Shown: positions 32,985 through 46,027 of the stretch, in pieces | Layout of the letters: the number at the start of each line of letters is the position of its first letter | Position numbering within the stretch: position 1 is the stretch's first letter | NCBI RefSeq assembly: GCF_933775445.1 | Contig: NC_065878.1 | Span: 24,130,395 to 24,194,394, forward strand | Direction of reading: 5' to 3' | DNA length: 64,000 nt | Source of the DNA: Argentina anserina | Taxonomy: Eukaryota > Streptophyta > Magnoliopsida > Rosales > Rosaceae | Made by a program: the position numbers and the translations under genes | Notes under the pieces: generated by a model | The model's input: the letters and a program-made list of their open reading frames with translations, nothing else | What the model was told of the DNA's origin: nothing | The model's database searches: none

Positions 32985-35900
32985 TTAAGCCTGCAAAAAA
33001 CTCGCATACTTGGCACCTAGGAAAAGCCTCTGAATGCATAGTAAGGCATTTTTGGTAACCTCGGAACTTTCATGATTCATCAGTTTCATGACACGCTCTT
33101 TGGCCTTGAGGTCAGTTACTATGATTCTTCCAGCCGGATGGTGCTGGACAAACTGTGATATATCAAAGCAAGCAACAGCCAAAGCCCTTGGATCACTGGA
33201 TGTGTCTAAAATAGTAATCAGCACTCTTAGAATCTGCATATGAAAATCTTGTGTTAGCAAGTATAAAGAGCCTGCCACTTTTCAAAAGTCTTTTCGTGAC
33301 AGTTGATTTCTGCAATTAATTTTAACTTATCAGTAAAATAATAACAGTACTCATTATGTCCAAGACATGTCACACTCCTTATCAGTGTACTAATAACAGT
33401 ACTCATTATGTCAAAGGCATGTGATCTTCCACCAATTGGACTTTATGTGATACCCCAAGACTGCCTATTTTCACTTATGAGAGAAAGAGGCCAATTATAC
33501 CTGAAAGTCGTTCTCCTCAAAGTTGGTAATGTTCTCACGCCAGAATATTGCATCTTTGTGCATCGGTGACCAGTCAAGATGGCCAAGGAGGACTTCTTGC
33601 TTATATTTATCAAAAGAACTTAATTTCTTGATATTATCCCTTAAACCTTCTTCCAGCTGATTTAATCCCTCCAGGAGATCCTACAGAAAAACTTCAATCA
33701 GCAAATCTTGTAATACAGGTGAGAAAGGTGAGGAGGAACAAGAGGGGGAGAGTTATACAGGCAACTAGATAGAGAAAGAGGAGAAAGAATTAAATGCATG
33801 CAGTTACAAATGACTAAGATTGGATATTTTATTGATGAAAATTTATTTCTCACACAAGATTAATAATAAGCATATAGAAATGTAAAATAATTATTAAAGC
33901 AGTAAATCAATGGGAAGTAGACATGTAAAATCAGCAGCTGTGAAAAATTCCCTTCATTTAACTCGGTCTCACCAAGTAGTAACTAAGGTATCAGCAGCAG
34001 AGAAAACATACAACACTCTAACTCACCTCATCACTCCACGCTTGTGCTTTCAAACTCTGAACAATTTGAGGCAGTCCAAGGTCCACCATTTGTGCCCCAA
34101 ATGTTCCTTTGGAGAGCAAGTTCCTCAGGGTCAAAACAACAACTCTGACAACCTACCATAAGTTACCAATCCATATTAATAATTAAGAGATGCATATAAC
34201 ATGTATTCCGTTGAAACAACAGACATTGCTCAAATTTACAGGACAAATTAAGTGGTGGCTGTCATTTTAAAAAACAAAAGTTGGCGATGGCAGTGCATGG
34301 CAACAATTTCTCTCAATAGCCGTTGGACATCATAAGAATACAAAATGACAATACACAGTCGCCTGACAACTGAGTTTGCACAAATTACAACTCATATGAA
34401 ATTTCTATGAATCCAAAATGGTAATATCCTCACCTTCTCCTTTGTTGAGCTCCTGATAACTTCTATGAGTCGAGGAAGTGTTCTAGAAGTAGCCAGGTAC
34501 TCAATTGCAGGTTCATAATAGGAAAGGAGCCAGACACATAGACATGTTTCATACAGAAGCTGTTTCATACATGGTCAATATTAGATACAAAGCGGAGATA
34601 GTAGTATAGGAAGCAGGATATTGGATTCAAATTGATTGGCGGAGACAGTAGTATAGGAAGCAGGATATTGGATTCAAATTGATTGCACCATGTCCCCGGC
34701 TGCTAAAAATACAGAACTCTTTACCTGCATGGATTGTTGGGTGGAAGCTGGAGAAATTAAGGAAACAAGTAACTTCACCCCGTCTGCTTGAACAAAAGAA
34801 GATCTAACCACAGGCTCCTTTAGTAAGGTTGCAAGGCAACTGATGGCAGTTGGGATCCCACGCCTAGGATGGGAAGGCTTCTTCAGCTACAAATTACTAA
34901 TAGCATCAGGAACATTTTCTGATAACCAATACCATCTAATATAATAACTACCGAGTGATAACTGATAGTATCAGAATAATTTCTTGTATTGGAGGGTTAA
35001 CTGAATGCATCACAGAGTCCATCACGAAGGAAGTTGATTACACAGTCTATATAAATTCATACCAATCTGATTTTAGGTACAGTACCATATAAGAGCAATA
35101 GTTGTTTGATTGTACATTCCTTACAAATTGAACTGTTAAAAGAAATAATTTTTCTTTTCGTACCCAGATATCTGATTCTGGACAACATAGCCGTGCTTAT
35201 AGTTGAAGTTCCCGAGTGTGATAAATGGTTATAGTAGACAAGCCAGAAGACAGATTCACCTTTTTGTTCAAAACTTATCAACAAGATAGACAGCAGTAAC
35301 CTTTGACAAAAATGGCAACTCCTATAATCGTAAGCACAAGTTTGGGTGTAAATTTGCTGGTTCAATACCCCAAGACTTTAGGTTGTGAGAAGTGTGAAAC
35401 ACCATAGTAAATCCGCAACAACAGTGCTACAAAATTCAATTTTCCAGGCATCCAAAATTGACAAAGGACATCCAGGTGCATTACATAGATATGACCTAAA
35501 GATGAAGCATACCTGTGCACAAAGCCATTCTACCAGTCCTTTCAAGACGTCATCAATAGTGGTGATTTTACTCTTTGAATTTGAGGCTTCTCCATTTGCG
35601 ACGGTCCCTTGGGGTTTGGGCCTTGCACTATTGTATCCACATAGTAACATCAAGACATGTTCAAGTAGGAGATCATACAAGGAAAACTTATGAGAGCCCA
35701 TATGAATTGCAGTTTAGAAATGTTTATAGTACCTCGCTATAGAACCAAGTATCTTACAGCTCTTCTCTTGTATGAACCAATTACCCTTCCAAAGCAATCT
35801 GAAAAGAAACTCAATGCAGTTTGACAATGACGAGAGAAATGAACTCAGAAATTGAATGTTGAAATAGATACTGACTGACCTTAAGAAAGGCTCGTAAACA

Positions 35901-36459
35901 TCTTTATCGGCAAGAGAAGTATCATGGAACAATTTTGCTCTTTTGGGGTTGGCTGGGAAAGAAAACAAAAGGAACACTGGTTGGTGTTAAATGAATGAGT
36001 ATGCATTGAGAAACCCAACAAGGGAGGGTTGCAGTTACCTGTAAGCAGTTCATCGACTAAAGCAAGAACGTATTCAACAGTTTCTTCCTTGAAAATATCA
36101 CGTAAGATGCCAACAAAAACTTGAACATAAGCTGGGCCATCCTGTCAAATGTGTTTGAAGCACAACAAGATTGAGATTCAAAGAATGGGATAAAATGCAG
36201 AAATAGCAGAAAAAGAATACAGACATCATCAAGCAACTGTGATCGGCAAGTGTCGGATCTCTTATCATAACGGCGTAAGAGCTGAAGGCAGGTTCCGGTG
36301 ATGAGCTTGGTGGTCATGTATTGCTCCCATGGGATGTCTCGTTTCAGAACCTTGAATCAAACACAATCAGAGAATGAATTGGCCACCACACAAGAAAAGA
36401 ATACAAGAAAGGAAGCCTCAATTGGGTACCTGCTCAGTGGTGAGCTCAGCATGGTCCAT
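32985..36459 (-). CDS. VHA-H: V-type proton ATPase subunit H
   Basis: Eleven exons join in frame to 451 residues: 36430-36459, 36225-36350, 36039-36141, 35880-35952, 35733-35798, 35513-35627, 34725-34886, 34434-34559, 34027-34152, 33501-33680 and 32985-33233. Subunit H is a peripheral V1 subunit that bridges V1 to Vo and is needed for ATP-driven proton pumping into vacuole and Golgi lumen. The protein begins [20 protein letters not shown] and is built of HEAT/ARM-like helical repeats. Highly conserved pieces are [58 protein letters not shown] and, at the C-terminus, [20 protein letters not shown] and [20 protein letters not shown]. Length and ends match the plant family. It is divergent from NARA5, with 419 bp between start codons. 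Confidence 0.95.
34592..34685. repeat. 47-bp tandem duplication in a VHA-H intron
   Basis: Units 34592-34638 and 34639-34685 start GCGGAGATAGTAGTATAGGA and GCGGAGACAGTAGTATAGGA and differ at one base. They lie in the intron between the exons 34725-34886 and 34434-34559, so no coding sequence is affected. Confidence 0.9.
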
Positions 36460-36878
36460 TGCTCACTGGTGATCGAGTACCTACACATCGAGATGCACAA
36501 TTCAGATCAGGCCAGTTTAGATCAAATCATACGAGATTTTGCAATCGCAATCGCATCTCGAATTGGATCCACAGGATGGGCTTTACCTCAGAGACTCTCT
36601 CCTCTCTGGCTCTCTCTGTGTCCCTGTGTGCGTCAGGACTCGGGAAAGAGATGAACGAGAGAAGGACAACTGCAATAATGTTAATCTCGCCACGTGGGCT
36701 AATGGCAGGGGGCCACTATGCTCTGGATTGGGCTTCAAGGCCCAGAGGAAGTGAATGGATGAGCAGAACCCACGTAAAGAGCTCTCTCTAAACAGAAAAT
36801 AGGGAGGAGGAACTGGAAATGAATAGAAAGAAGAAATATAGATAGAATAGAGATAGAGAGGAACAGATTGGGTAAAAC
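36460..36878. promoter_or_regulatory. Shared upstream region of VHA-H and NARA5
   Basis: The two start codons face away from each other with 419 bp between them, so both 5' untranslated regions and core promoters must fit here. The sequence is rich in CT/GA tracts, which are common in plant promoters without a TATA box. A shared regulatory region is an inference from spacing. Confidence 0.5.
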
Positions 36879-39029
36879 ATGTCTGTCTCCTTTTCTTGCT
36901 ATGTTGCTCCTGCTCCTTCCCACATATTCGGCAGCAGGTCCTCTCCACCCGTCCATTGTCCTGCTTTCCCTCTCCCCTCTTTGTTTTTATACCCTTCTTC
37001 GTCCTCATTCGCATCCCGACATCTCCCTCACAAACACAAAGCCGCCGGGATTATGAAGAGAGCCGCAGACTTTCACACAAATGCCACTCCTGCTGATGAT
37101 GACGATGAAGATGACGACATTGAAGATGAATACGAAGATGCCGACCCTTTCTTGCCTGAGAAGTGGGATGTTTTGGGTCTTGGCCAAGCCATGGTATATC
37201 CTCTCTCACTCCTAACAAGTCTAATAGTTGCAAAATGTTAGCTTTGGTGACTTTCCTAATTCCTTGCCCTGCTGCTGATATCTCTTCTAGGTGGATTTTT
37301 CTGGCATGGTTGATGATGAGTTTCTGGAAAAACTGGGTTTAGAAAAAGGTACAAGGAAGCTTGTGAATCACGAAGAGAGAGGTCGAGTCTTGAGAGCAAT
37401 GGATGGTTGTAGCTATAAGGCTGCTGCTGGTGGCTCCCTTTCCAACAGCCTTGTGGCCTTGGCCAGGCTTGGCAGCACATCCATTGGAGGCTCTCCCTTG
37501 AGTGTTGCCATGACAGGGAGTGTAGGGAGTGATCCCTTGGGTGGCTTTTACAGGTCCGTCTCTTCCCCTCCCCCCAAGGCTTTTGTGTTCATTTAGATTA
37601 TTCAATCATCACATCATCATGTCACATTTTCCTTTCAGTAATCCCTCATCACAGAATTGAAGATTGCATCATGTGTCTTCTGTAATTAAATCGAGGATTT
37701 AGGTTCACATGCTTAACAAATTCATCCAATTGGCTATACAGGACGTTTTCCTTATTTGAGTGATCGGACAAACTTTAAAACATTTTCACAATGTATGTAT
37801 GTCACAGAGCAAAGTTACGTCGGGCTAATCTGCATTTTCTTTCTCCACCTATCAAAGATGGGACGACAGGGACAGTAATAGTTCTTACATCTTCAGATGC
37901 CCACCGTACAATGCTGGCATATCAGGTGAAATATACGTAAAATGCTTTGAACTATAATACCTCTTAAAGTTTGTGATTTTGAGTAAACCTTTGCTTTCTT
38001 TTTCTTGTCCAGCTATTGATAAGTTTCTCATTACTTAAGATATATTTTGTTTAGTCATGTGTATGGGGATATGAGGAAAATCAGATGCCTAATGTATCCT
38101 TCTTAATTATGTCAGGGAACATCTTCGACTGTTAATTATGATTCGTGCTTGGCTAGTGCAGTTTGCAATACGAAAATACTTGTAGTTGAGGGGTATTTGT
38201 TTGAACTTCCTGATACAATCAAGACAATTACAAAAGCATGTGAAGAAGCACACAGGTGCGGAGCGCTGGTTGCAGTTACAGCATCAGATGTTTCCTGCAT
38301 TGAGAGACACTACGACGATTTCTGGTATTATTACTTGGTTTACTGGATTATACTTTTTTCGTTTCTGCTCATGACACTTGAGTATGCATCAAGTGTGGCC
38401 ATCTTTTTTTTTTCCTCTCATCTTCCTCTTCTTCTAGTGTTTTCTATCTTTCATTTCTACCTATTTTTCTACAAGAAAGCAATATGGAAACAATATTTTA
38501 TTTCTGGTCTCTTGCTCTTTGTTCTCCAACAAAGATTATTTTGTAATTGGTTAGTCTCTTAATTGTGTTTGCCAGGGAAATTGTTGGGAACTATGCAGAC
38601 ATTGTTTTTGCAAACAGTGATGAAGCGAGAGCCTTCTGTCACTTTTCCTCCAAGGAGAGCCCCATTTCCGCTACAAGGTATCTCAGCCATTTTGTTCCAT
38701 TTGCCTCGGTTACTGATGGACCAAGAGGCTCTTACATTGGTGTAAAAGGAGAAGCTGTATATATCCCTCCTTCTCCATGTGTACCAGTGGACACCTGTGG
38801 TGCCGGGGATGCATACGCATCAGGAATTTTGTTTGGTATTTTGAGAGGAGTATCAGATTTGAAAGGAATAGGTACATTAGCAGCTAGGGTTGCATCCACG
38901 GTTGTTGGACAGCAAGGCACTCGGCTTAGGGTTCAAGATGCAGTAGAGTTGGCAGAATCATTCACGTTCCATCTTGATAGTTCCACTATTAGGTCAGATA
39001 TTGGGTCAGATCATATATCCAGCTTCTAA
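36879..39029 (+). CDS. NARA5: pfkB-family kinase NARA5, plastid
   Basis: Five exons, 36879-37193, 37288-37553, 37808-37925, 38116-38324 and 38576-39029, give 453 residues. The first roughly 55 residues (MSVSFSCYVAPAPSHIFGSR, then Ser/Pro-rich and basic) look like a chloroplast transit peptide. An acidic run (DDDDEDDDIEDEYED) follows, then the pfkB fold: WDVLGLGQAMVDFSGMVDDE, the first signature region AAAGGSLSNSLVALARLG, GTTGTVIVLTSS, and the second signature VDTCGAGDAYASGI with the catalytic Asp. Arabidopsis NARA5 (At4g27600) is needed for high Rubisco and photosystem protein levels; its substrate is unknown. I chose the 36879 ATG because it keeps the transit peptide in frame; MKRAADF at 37053 is an alternative start. 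Confidence 0.93.
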
Positions 39030-40328
39030 TTAGACCCTATGTTAATTTCCAATATTATTTTATTAGATATAAACATTGTTCATGACTTTTGTACATTATA
39101 CATATTGCGGACCGGTATTGGGAGCCATGTAATGAAGTTACCACGACTTTCTCCCAATTTTGTTGGCTATTCGGCCTCATGAAATCTTGTAAGTGTATAA
39201 TTCTGGGTTGAGGGTTTTGATTATGGACCTCAGTTTCATGCCACCAGGCTATTGTCCTCCTATCTAGTACCTTTTTTTTATGAGATGAGAGGCAAAATAG
39301 GGGTTCATTCATGGAATTTCATGCAGTCCAAGCATTACATATTGAATTCCCATTATTACACATTACAGGAATCATTTTCATAATCTGTCTTCCTCTATCA
39401 AGGAATGTATTGGAAGTTTAATGTTTGCATTCTCATGGAGAGGCGCATGAAACGATGTTCTATTCTCATTTATGCCAGAATCCAATCAACAATACTGAGA
39501 TCTGTTCAGGATAAGAAAAAATCTCTATGATCGTCTAGTGAGTTTCTATTTCAAGAGTCGAGAGTTGAGAACAATGAAAATAATATACATACAAAATTAC
39601 AGAGACAAGAAGCGGAGGAGCTTTGACTATTCTGACAGATCAGATGACAGTTAAATAGTTTGCAGTGAAGGTGGAGGGTGGACAAGGTGGCAAACGAGCC
39701 TGGTGTTAACAAAGGGGAGCCTAGAGCGTGGTTTTTTGAACAACACCTTAATGCTGGAGGAACTGATGAAAATTGGAGATGCATCTTTTTAGGCATGACA
39801 AGTCCCCCCCCCCCCCCCCCATCTCCGGACCCAACTGCATCCCCTTCCTCGTCAGCCTACCATACACCATCTCTCCTCACACATTGGCTCCAATCAATGA
39901 GTTGGATGGAACCACTTGCAGAGACGTTGGCATGCTCCTCAAAAAGCTCCTCATCGACCAATGAGATAAACCAGATCAGATAAAATTCTTACTACTCCAG
40001 GTTATAACTTGAAATTTAGCGTAGCCAAATCGACCAACATCCAACTGTGAATCTCCCTCATGTTGCATTCATGTGAGCTGTTTGAGTTTTGACTACCCAA
40101 GTCAAATAGGATAATTTGATAAGTAATCTTTACAAAAAATTCCAAGTAATGTGGAAAAGGTGATAAAAATCCATAGGTAGACTATACCTTCTTAGTTATA
40201 AGGCTGATTTCTCTGCTAAGCCATCAGTTTCCACCAATTCTTGTGACCTGCATTGCCATGGATAAATTGTCACCTCTTTTTTCTTTCTTTGAAGTGAAAT
40301 ACTGCATATGCTGAAAATTGTGTATACA
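39030..40328. other. Intergenic sequence between NARA5 and the DnaJ gene
   Basis: The left part is the NARA5 3' untranslated region and the right part is the 3' end of the minus-strand DnaJ gene. A poly-C run of 17 bases lies at 39804-39820. No further gene is supported. Confidence 0.5.
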
Positions 40329-41791
40329 TTACCATGTTGATGCATGACTAATACCCAGGCCATTGCAGGTAAGTATCATTCCTCTAAATCTGCCAAGATA
40401 TTCCTGTTATACATATCATATTCAGTATCAGTCAGCTATTTTGACCCTCAAAAGACACGTGACAAAATTGAGCTTGACAAAGGTTCATACTTCATACCGG
40501 TAAAGTATACTTTTCAATCTCACAGATGCCGGTTAGATCATAGTCAAGTCGCTTAGCAGGATCACTCAACACTGCAGAAGAACGAGAATGGATAGATAAT
40601 GAGCAAGTTGCTTTCATCGGATATTATCAATATGATATGAATATATATACACTCCACAGATCTATACAAAATGATCAACGCTCAATGATAAGCAAGCCAA
40701 TTATCATTTTGGACTGACTGAGGGTGATAGGGATTGTATAGGCTCCTTACAAAGCGTGAATAGAAGAATTTTGCGACCAGCTGGAAGGAAAGGTCTACCA
40801 ATGAAACCACAGTCCACAGCTGAATTTTTAAATTCAAGCTTAAACTGCAGCATGGTTGCCAGTTACTAATTGTTCCAAACGCCAAGAGATCAAGATCAAA
40901 CTTTCTCTTTTGATTTTGAGGTTGCAATAACAGTATCCAGACTAATGTCACCAACTCGAGAGAAGGGTAATATGCACACATTGAGAACAGAACTTCACAC
41001 TTTCCAAAAGCCAAAGGACCAAGTTACCTTCGTAAGCTTCGTTAATCTCTTGAAACTTTGCTGTAACGTGACTGCCACCATTGTGCTTATCAGGATGCCA
41101 CTTCTATATATAACAGTCAGCAGAAACATGAGAATTGCACCGGTTTAGAAGAAACATCAACAATCAGGTAATGTAAAAGCCCCATACAAAGACCGAGACA
41201 CTAACCAGAGCAAGCCTTCGGTAATTTAGTCTGATGTTCTCATCAGTTGCATCATAATCAACCTCCAAAATTCTGTAGTAATCCTTGGGACATGAAGTAG
41301 CAAAGTGAGCTTCAGGTTAGAAACAAAGGAAAGCAAAACTTGTGCCAAACACTCTGTTGTTAAGACTAACAAAAAGTGGAATGCTGAAAGCATACTGAGC
41401 ATGAAGAGCAACGAAACTACTGCATTGTTCTTTATTGACAATTTTTAGTTCCTTGTCAGTTGTCACACACAGTCTCTAATTTATCTGCTTGTATCTATCA
41501 GGAAAATCAAGATAACAGGCAATTAATGCCATTTTATCTGCTTGTATCTGGTACCACCACAAATTTGAACCAGAATTTGACAGTACCTTCTCAAAAGCCC
41601 AAACTAGCTAGTCGCAAAGAAAGATCAATTCATTTGATTTTCATATACCTAAGATGAAGAGGAATTTAAGGATGATCTAAAATGATCTAGAGTAAAGAAT
41701 GCCAAGTGAAAACCGAACAGAACAGAAGAGGCGCGAGAACTGATACCTTAGTTTGGATGGGAGTGGTATTATCACTGGAACTGTCCTCCAT
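40329..41791 (-). CDS. Small J-domain (DnaJ-type) protein
   Basis: Five short exons, 41747-41791, 41206-41283, 41028-41103, 40498-40571 and 40329-40403, give 115 residues. The product is little more than a J domain: [15 protein letters not shown], then [33 protein letters not shown] with the HPD tripeptide that stimulates Hsp70 ATPase, and [20 protein letters not shown]. It ends [14 protein letters not shown]. No Gly/Phe region, zinc finger or transmembrane segment follows, so it is a type III (DNAJC-like) J protein that would recruit Hsp70 to an unknown client. Exon junctions are all GT-AG and phases agree. The third exon begins at the upstream of two AGs, which keeps the lysine of LALKWHPD. 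Confidence 0.87.
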
Positions 41792-42324
41792 CTACTGCAG
41801 GAACATAATGATTCATTTGAAACTGAGGGAACAAGGAAGGGAAACCAAGAGACTGGGTGGTGCTGGTGCTGCCAGCCTGCCACTAAGATTGTCTTGTAAT
41901 GGGCCATTGGGCTTTCCTTTTACTCTCGACTGAACCAGTAACGAGCCCACAGACCACAGTGTGTGTATGGGCCGATGATATATGAGAGTTGTTTTAGACC
42001 GTCGTATTTTGAGTGATGTGATGACCAATAGTTGCCGCAACGAGGTGAAGGTCAGAAGTTGCCGACAACTTAACAAAGTGAAACTAATCCGGACGGGGAT
42101 CAAGAATTTAATATGATGGAGTGGCCTCAGTGGACCTTACGGCTGCGCCGGCATGCTCAACTGTTCGGTTACCCCTAGAGTGAGGCTAGCCGGAACAAAC
42201 AAGCAAGCAAGCTGATTAGCTCTGTTTCGAGATCCATCGATCGGCCTGGAGAACTTGATTGGAAGCTTGCTAGATTCGATCATTGATCAGCAGTGAATTA
42301 CATACATTGATCCATCAGCTAGCT

Positions 42325-43879
42325 ATGTCAGAAATCAGCAGCAGCTGCGCCTCACAAGTCATCACATGCAAAGGTATGCATAGTTTCATAATTACTGATG
42401 TCCGGCGACGGCTGATGGTATTGACAATCTGTATATGCATGTATCTCTTTGTGTATTACGTACAGCGGCGGTATGTTGGGGAGTGGGGGAAGGGTGCAAG
42501 GTGGAAGAGATACATGTACAGCCACCACACAAGTGTGAAGTTCGTGTCAAGATGCTCTATGCCAGTCTCTGTCACACTGACATCGTCATCTCCAAAGGAT
42601 ATCCAATTGTATGTACCGTACCACATATATCCATCTTCATCCAGGGAAAAACTTGCGTACAAACTAGTATGTACGCATGCGTCCAAACTCTCGTTTATTT
42701 GCACACTTTGCGAATATAAATACATGATTTTAACCGTTCAAAAGTTTAATTTATTACTAAAGATCATTTCTGTAAAATATCAACATAAACAAAAATCGTC
42801 TTCATAGTCGATTGTATGGTCTTGGTGCTGTTGGATTAGGGGTACGTACAAACTACTGCCTTATGTTTAGTCATTTACATCATGACATGGTACCACGTAC
42901 ATGGCCTAGCTAGCACGTACAGCAATTTAATAGCTTCAAACAATATATGTTGATATATGTTACTTTCTACTGGTGCTGCAGGCAATGTTAGAATGCAAGG
43001 TGCAGCTAAAATTATCGGTGTCGACAAAAATGAGATGAAAAGAGAAACAGGAATTGCTTTTGGAATGACTGATTTTATAAACCCTGAGAATCACCAACCC
43101 GAACCCGAACACGAGCAAGATCATATCAAATCAATTTCTGAGCTCATCAAAGACTCTACAGATGGAATGGGTGTAGATTATTGCTTTGAGTGCACTGGCG
43201 TTCCACCTTTCATCAATGAAGCCCTTGAGGCCACAAAAATGGTACACATTTGCCGTTGTGGTTTCATCGGACACTCGACCGGATTCAATTCTGACTTGAA
43301 TTTTTGTCCTTCCATGCAATCTGCAGGGTAAAGGAATGACAGTCGTGCTAGGATTCGCATATACAGCACCCGTTCAAATTAGTTTTCTCTCCTTAATGAC
43401 TGGCAGAACCTTTAAAGGATCCATGTTCGGAGGGCTCAAAGCCAAAACCGATCTTCCCATTCTAATAAACAAATGCATGAATAAGGTGATGAGTTGTTAC
43501 TACTCCCAGACCATTAAGTACTAAATTGTTTTCATTTTCATGCAATTCACAAGATAGACTCAAACAGAATGTAGATCTTCGTGAAGGAATTGGTACAACA
43601 CACACACACACACATGAAACAAAGGTTAAAGTTCTAGACTACAAAGTCATTTGGATCAATCAGTTCACTTTTTATGAAGTCTCAAAGTAACCGTACTCTT
43701 CTTACTCCACACAGGAAATGCAACTGGATGAACTCTTGACTCATGAAATTCCTCTTGTGGATATTAACCACGCATTTGAACTCTTAAAGAAGCCAGACTG
43801 TGAAGGTTCTGATCAAGATTTGGCTCTGTTTGTTCGAGTTTTATTTGTCAGAATAAAAGAGTTTCATTATTTCCCATAA
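42325..43879 (+). pseudogene. Zinc alcohol dehydrogenase-like pseudogene
   Basis: Recognisable exons are 42325-42373 plus 42466-42608 (MSEISSSCASQVITCKAAVC to [18 protein letters not shown], with the catalytic-zinc Cys), about 42807-42841 (YGLGAVGLG, start of the NAD-binding fold), 42982-43241 (QGAAKIIGVD, FGMTDFINP, GMGVDYCFECTGV), 43327-43485 (TGRTFKGSMFGGLKAKTDLP) and 43715-43879. Roughly 130 residues between GYPI and GLGAVGLG are missing, including the GHE motif and the structural-zinc cysteines. At the C-terminus the frame shifts after KKPDC, where the family ends VKVLIKI-like, and reads on to a stop at 43877. The intact gene would be a class-III-like medium-chain dehydrogenase. Active-site loss makes function unlikely. 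Confidence 0.8.
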
Positions 43880-44418
43880 TGATGCTGATGCCGAACCATG
43901 TGGGACATCTTACATACCGTTTTCTACTTGAAGTAAATTGGGGCAAACTAAAATAACTTCGTTTATGAACTGTACCATACCTTATTCCAGAATGCAAAGC
44001 ATATCGGACTTGAATTATATATTTGAGTTCAATGAATTATATATATGAAATTAACAACAAGAATCCTAAGTTGCTGGTGTTCACTAAAATATAAATAAAA
44101 TAGATTGCCCAGGACATGTAAAAAGACTTATGTGGACGGATCACTTATGTGGACATGTAACATCCATTCCATTAGTCTGACGTTCAGTAGAAGTATGAAC
44201 CAGGAGACTTAATCCCAGTTCCAACTACTTGCAAAAGAGTACAAAATCCATTTATTAATCCACAATCTTGTAAGCCAAAACTATAAAACAGAATTAACAA
44301 ACCTGAAACAAAACTCCTCAATGCTATTGGAATAACACATAGTTATGTATCCAAAATTAAAATACATGTGGACTTTCAAGACTTAAAGTTCATAAGCAAC
44401 CAGAGAGTAAAATGAATC
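43880..44418. other. Intergenic sequence
   Basis: AT-rich, no exon seen. The right end should be the 3' untranslated region of the envelope-protein gene. Confidence 0.5.
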
Positions 44419-46027
44419 TCACATGGTAGCTTCTACTTCAGGATCACCTTGGACTGGCGCCTCGGGCGCATTGTTCCCACCTCTCAAGCGGGAAGAGACA
44501 TTGTCAATGGCAGAATTGAGCTGGCTTATCTTTGCATTCAAGGTCTGCCTGGTCTTCTGCATACCGGAAAAAGGAAAAAAAAAAGATCAGTGAGCTATTC
44601 TTCTTCCCAAAAAGTGAATGATATTATAAAACAGATCAATCGCATCTCCAAAAGTGGAAGAAGTGTCAGTCATGAAGATGTGGTTTACCTCTAAGCCTTC
44701 ATCATAGTATATTGGTCTCCTGGCCTTACGAAATCCATATTCATCTTCATTGAGGAGAGATCTTCTGATCTGCATAAGACAAAGAAGTGCAAACTAGGAT
44801 CACAACCAAAATTGAAATAATAGATAAATAACAACAATATAAAGAAAAAAGGACACTGTATACAGGAAACAGTAATTTGAGGATTGAGGAGAACAGAAGG
44901 GCTAGTTGAGCACTACAGTTTTCATCCATAAAGAGCAGGTGACATGCTCAATCTAATCCAAGTACCAGGATCTTGAGTCTAACTTTAACAAAAATACATG
45001 CAGTAATACTGACCATCCGATGAGAATAAGCAACAACCATAAATTGGGTAGAACAAATGGAAATGGATCATGGATGCTCTGTCAGACAACTGATGGAGTT
45101 AATCTACAAATATAACTTTTTGCTCCAATATTACAAAACACTTGGGAAGGACAAAACATAAAAAGTTATAAACAAATTTCAGTTTAGGCGGGTTAGCATC
45201 AAATGGAATGGTCACAAAATACAGTTAAAAGTGACTACAAGGCTCTTATCACATGCCTTTTACATGATGAAGACTCAGGAACCTTTCATTTCATCAAACA
45301 AGAATAAAATAGATTACGATGCTGTGTCTAGGTGTTGAGTGTGTAGGTAAGTGTATATGCGTTGAGCTCAAAAGGCAGTTATATCCATATGAGTATGATC
45401 AGAGCAACATTGTATGATGAAAACAAATAGAAAAACGTGTTGAACACTGAAGCTAGGAAGAACAATAAGGAATCACACCTGTGGAGCAAAAACATAAGCT
45501 AAAGTTCCAAACACAGCTCCTCCGACGAGGAAGCCAGCAAGAAAATCAGCACCTCCACCTCTATTACCATCACTGCTTACAAATTGGAATTGATTACGAG
45601 TCGACATATACGAATCACATACATGATATGGACATAGAATAGTGATCAGTTACCTATACTCAGCACGAACACAGAAATTGCGGTTGTTTCGCAACTGAAC
45701 CGAGTTTCTCCGGCTCTGGCTCAGTGCAGTGAGTTTTAGTGATGATGCTGGCTTGCCGGACAACCAAATCTCACGGGCTTTCAGATGAGATCCCTTGCCG
45801 CCTACTCATATTAATAAAGCAAACACCTAATTACATCTGATTCTAAATACTAATTCTACTGAACAAAATACACGCACAGCAATCGAATTCCAGAATCAAA
45901 TTCATCACAACGTTTGGAATGAATTATCACAGCAAACAGCGAGTTACTGTAAACAAAAACAATTGAATTTCCGGAAGCGGCGGATACCTGAGAACGAAGT
46001 GGTTAGAGGAGCCGAGCAGATCGCCAT
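44419..46027 (-). CDS. Plastid inner-envelope protein (At1g42960-like)
   Basis: Five exons, 45988-46027, 45654-45801, 45479-45572, 44689-44769 and 44419-44556, give 166 residues. The N-terminus (MAICSAPLTTSFSGGKGSHL, rich in Ser, Arg and hydroxylated residues, ending near NFCVRAEYS) is a typical chloroplast transit peptide. One membrane segment follows (ADFLAGFLVGGAVFGTLAYV). The stromal or intermembrane tail carries APQIRRSLLNEDEYGFRK, RRPIYYDEGLEKTRQTLNAK and a short helix (ISQLNSAIDNVSSRL). The closest remembered relative, At1g42960, was found in the chloroplast inner envelope and has no assigned function. A YtxH-like glycine-rich membrane segment is visible. Confidence 0.87.

Noticed and set aside
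36583..37014. 143-codon minus-strand ORF over the NARA5 start
   Set aside because: It is antisense to the NARA5 transit-peptide exon and the shared promoter, with no domain.
39804..39820. Poly-C run as a functional element
   Set aside because: Homopolymers here and at 55153-55172 are also typical of sequencing or cloning slippage; nothing around them suggests function.
42283..42807. 174-codon plus-strand ORF at the alcohol dehydrogenase locus
   Set aside because: It reads through introns; the family-conserved frame follows the spliced exons instead.
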